A DNA stretch of 40,375 nucleotides from Pseudobdellovibrionaceae bacterium (GTDB taxonomy: Bacteria > Bdellovibrionota > Bdellovibrionia > Bdellovibrionales > Bdellovibrionaceae), in contig JAKFYD010000053.1 in the NCBI GenBank assembly GCA_021731025.1, forward strand, positions 1-40,375, in the 5' to 3' direction. Below, piece after piece: positions 40,346-40,375 of the stretch; the stretch's first letter is position 1, and each line of letters starts with the position of its first letter. A program made the translations under genes and the position numbers. The notes below the pieces were generated by a model. That model had not been told where the DNA came from. It worked only from the letters and a program-made list of their open reading frames with translations, and searched no databases.

Positions 40346-40375
40346 CCTGAACGAAAAATCCGCTGTCCCCAATGT
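40334..40375 (+). CDS. Start of a possible zinc-ribbon protein (cut by right edge)
   Basis: From the ATG at 40334 fourteen codons read MSSIPERKIRCPQC to the right edge. The CPQC at once after a basic stretch resembles the first half of an MJ0042-type zinc ribbon found at the N-terminus of many deltaproteobacterial regulatory and adventurous-motility proteins. Only the first knuckle can be seen. A GAG lies close upstream, inside the palindrome. The call rests on a very short reading. Confidence 0.35.
   Translation, partial: MSSIPERKIRCPQC

Noticed and set aside
1-40375. tRNA, rRNA, CRISPR or insertion-sequence features
   Set aside because: Read through for T-loop motifs, regularly spaced repeats and transposase signatures and saw none; a tRNA or repeat-finding program would be decisive.

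Overview
The window looks like chromosome from a Bdellovibrionota bacterium (Bdellovibrio-like). The grounds are moderate GC with A/T-rich intergenic DNA, a compact fliL-M-N-O-P-Q-R-flhB operon, a very high density of secreted proteins, lipoproteins and outer-membrane barrels, and GroES, DUF507 and KamA proteins of deltaproteobacterial type. The assignment is inferred from gene content. No 16S rRNA, tRNA, CRISPR array, insertion sequence or prophage was seen.

Layout. 1-5315 (minus): flagellar C-ring and export-gate operon, cut at the left edge inside flhB and headed by a textbook sigma-54 promoter (5364-5378). 5496-5653: a nested inverted-repeat element. 5679-9312: suhB-type phosphatase, a SPOR-domain protein, a small barrel protein and a thermolysin-like zinc-protease lipoprotein. 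9446-17002: UvrD/PcrA helicase, two small envelope proteins, a ConA-like lipoprotein, a lysine 2,3-aminomutase and a large RG-rich secreted protein. 17201-19763 (minus): two half-size DUF507 genes, a GroES-like protein with a histone-H1-like tail, and a porin-like protein. 19798-24752: class A penicillin-binding protein, MBL-fold hydrolase, then a matrixin lipoprotein / membrane protein / 2Fe-2S ferredoxin operon. 25037-29978 (plus): a tightly packed cluster of radical SAM-SPASM maturase, 32-residue peptide, CHASE2 histidine kinase and sigma-54 response regulator. 30014-37143: a secreted protein of unknown role, a putative ribbon-helix-helix protein, ileS-lspA, a three-domain CNB/receiver/ATPase protein and lgt. 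37103-40375: small exported proteins, a lipoprotein and the first codons of a zinc-ribbon protein.

How the genes work together. The left end builds the flagellar switch and export gate. Much of the rest serves the envelope: peptidoglycan synthesis (class A PBP, SPOR), lipoprotein maturation (lgt, lspA) and several predicted lipoprotein substrates, two with zinc-protease motifs. The most original unit is 25037-29978. A full seven-cysteine SPASM maturase sits one base from a tiny basic peptide gene ending in a Gly-Pro-Gly-Glu-Gly-Cys tail, and three bases further on begin a CHASE2 sensor kinase and an NtrC-type regulator. A sigma-54-like promoter and an upstream palindrome suggest feedback control. 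This could be a RiPP made and sensed by the same operon; that reading is inference. Second in interest is the GroES domain fused to a lysine/alanine-rich tail next to the split DUF507 pair.
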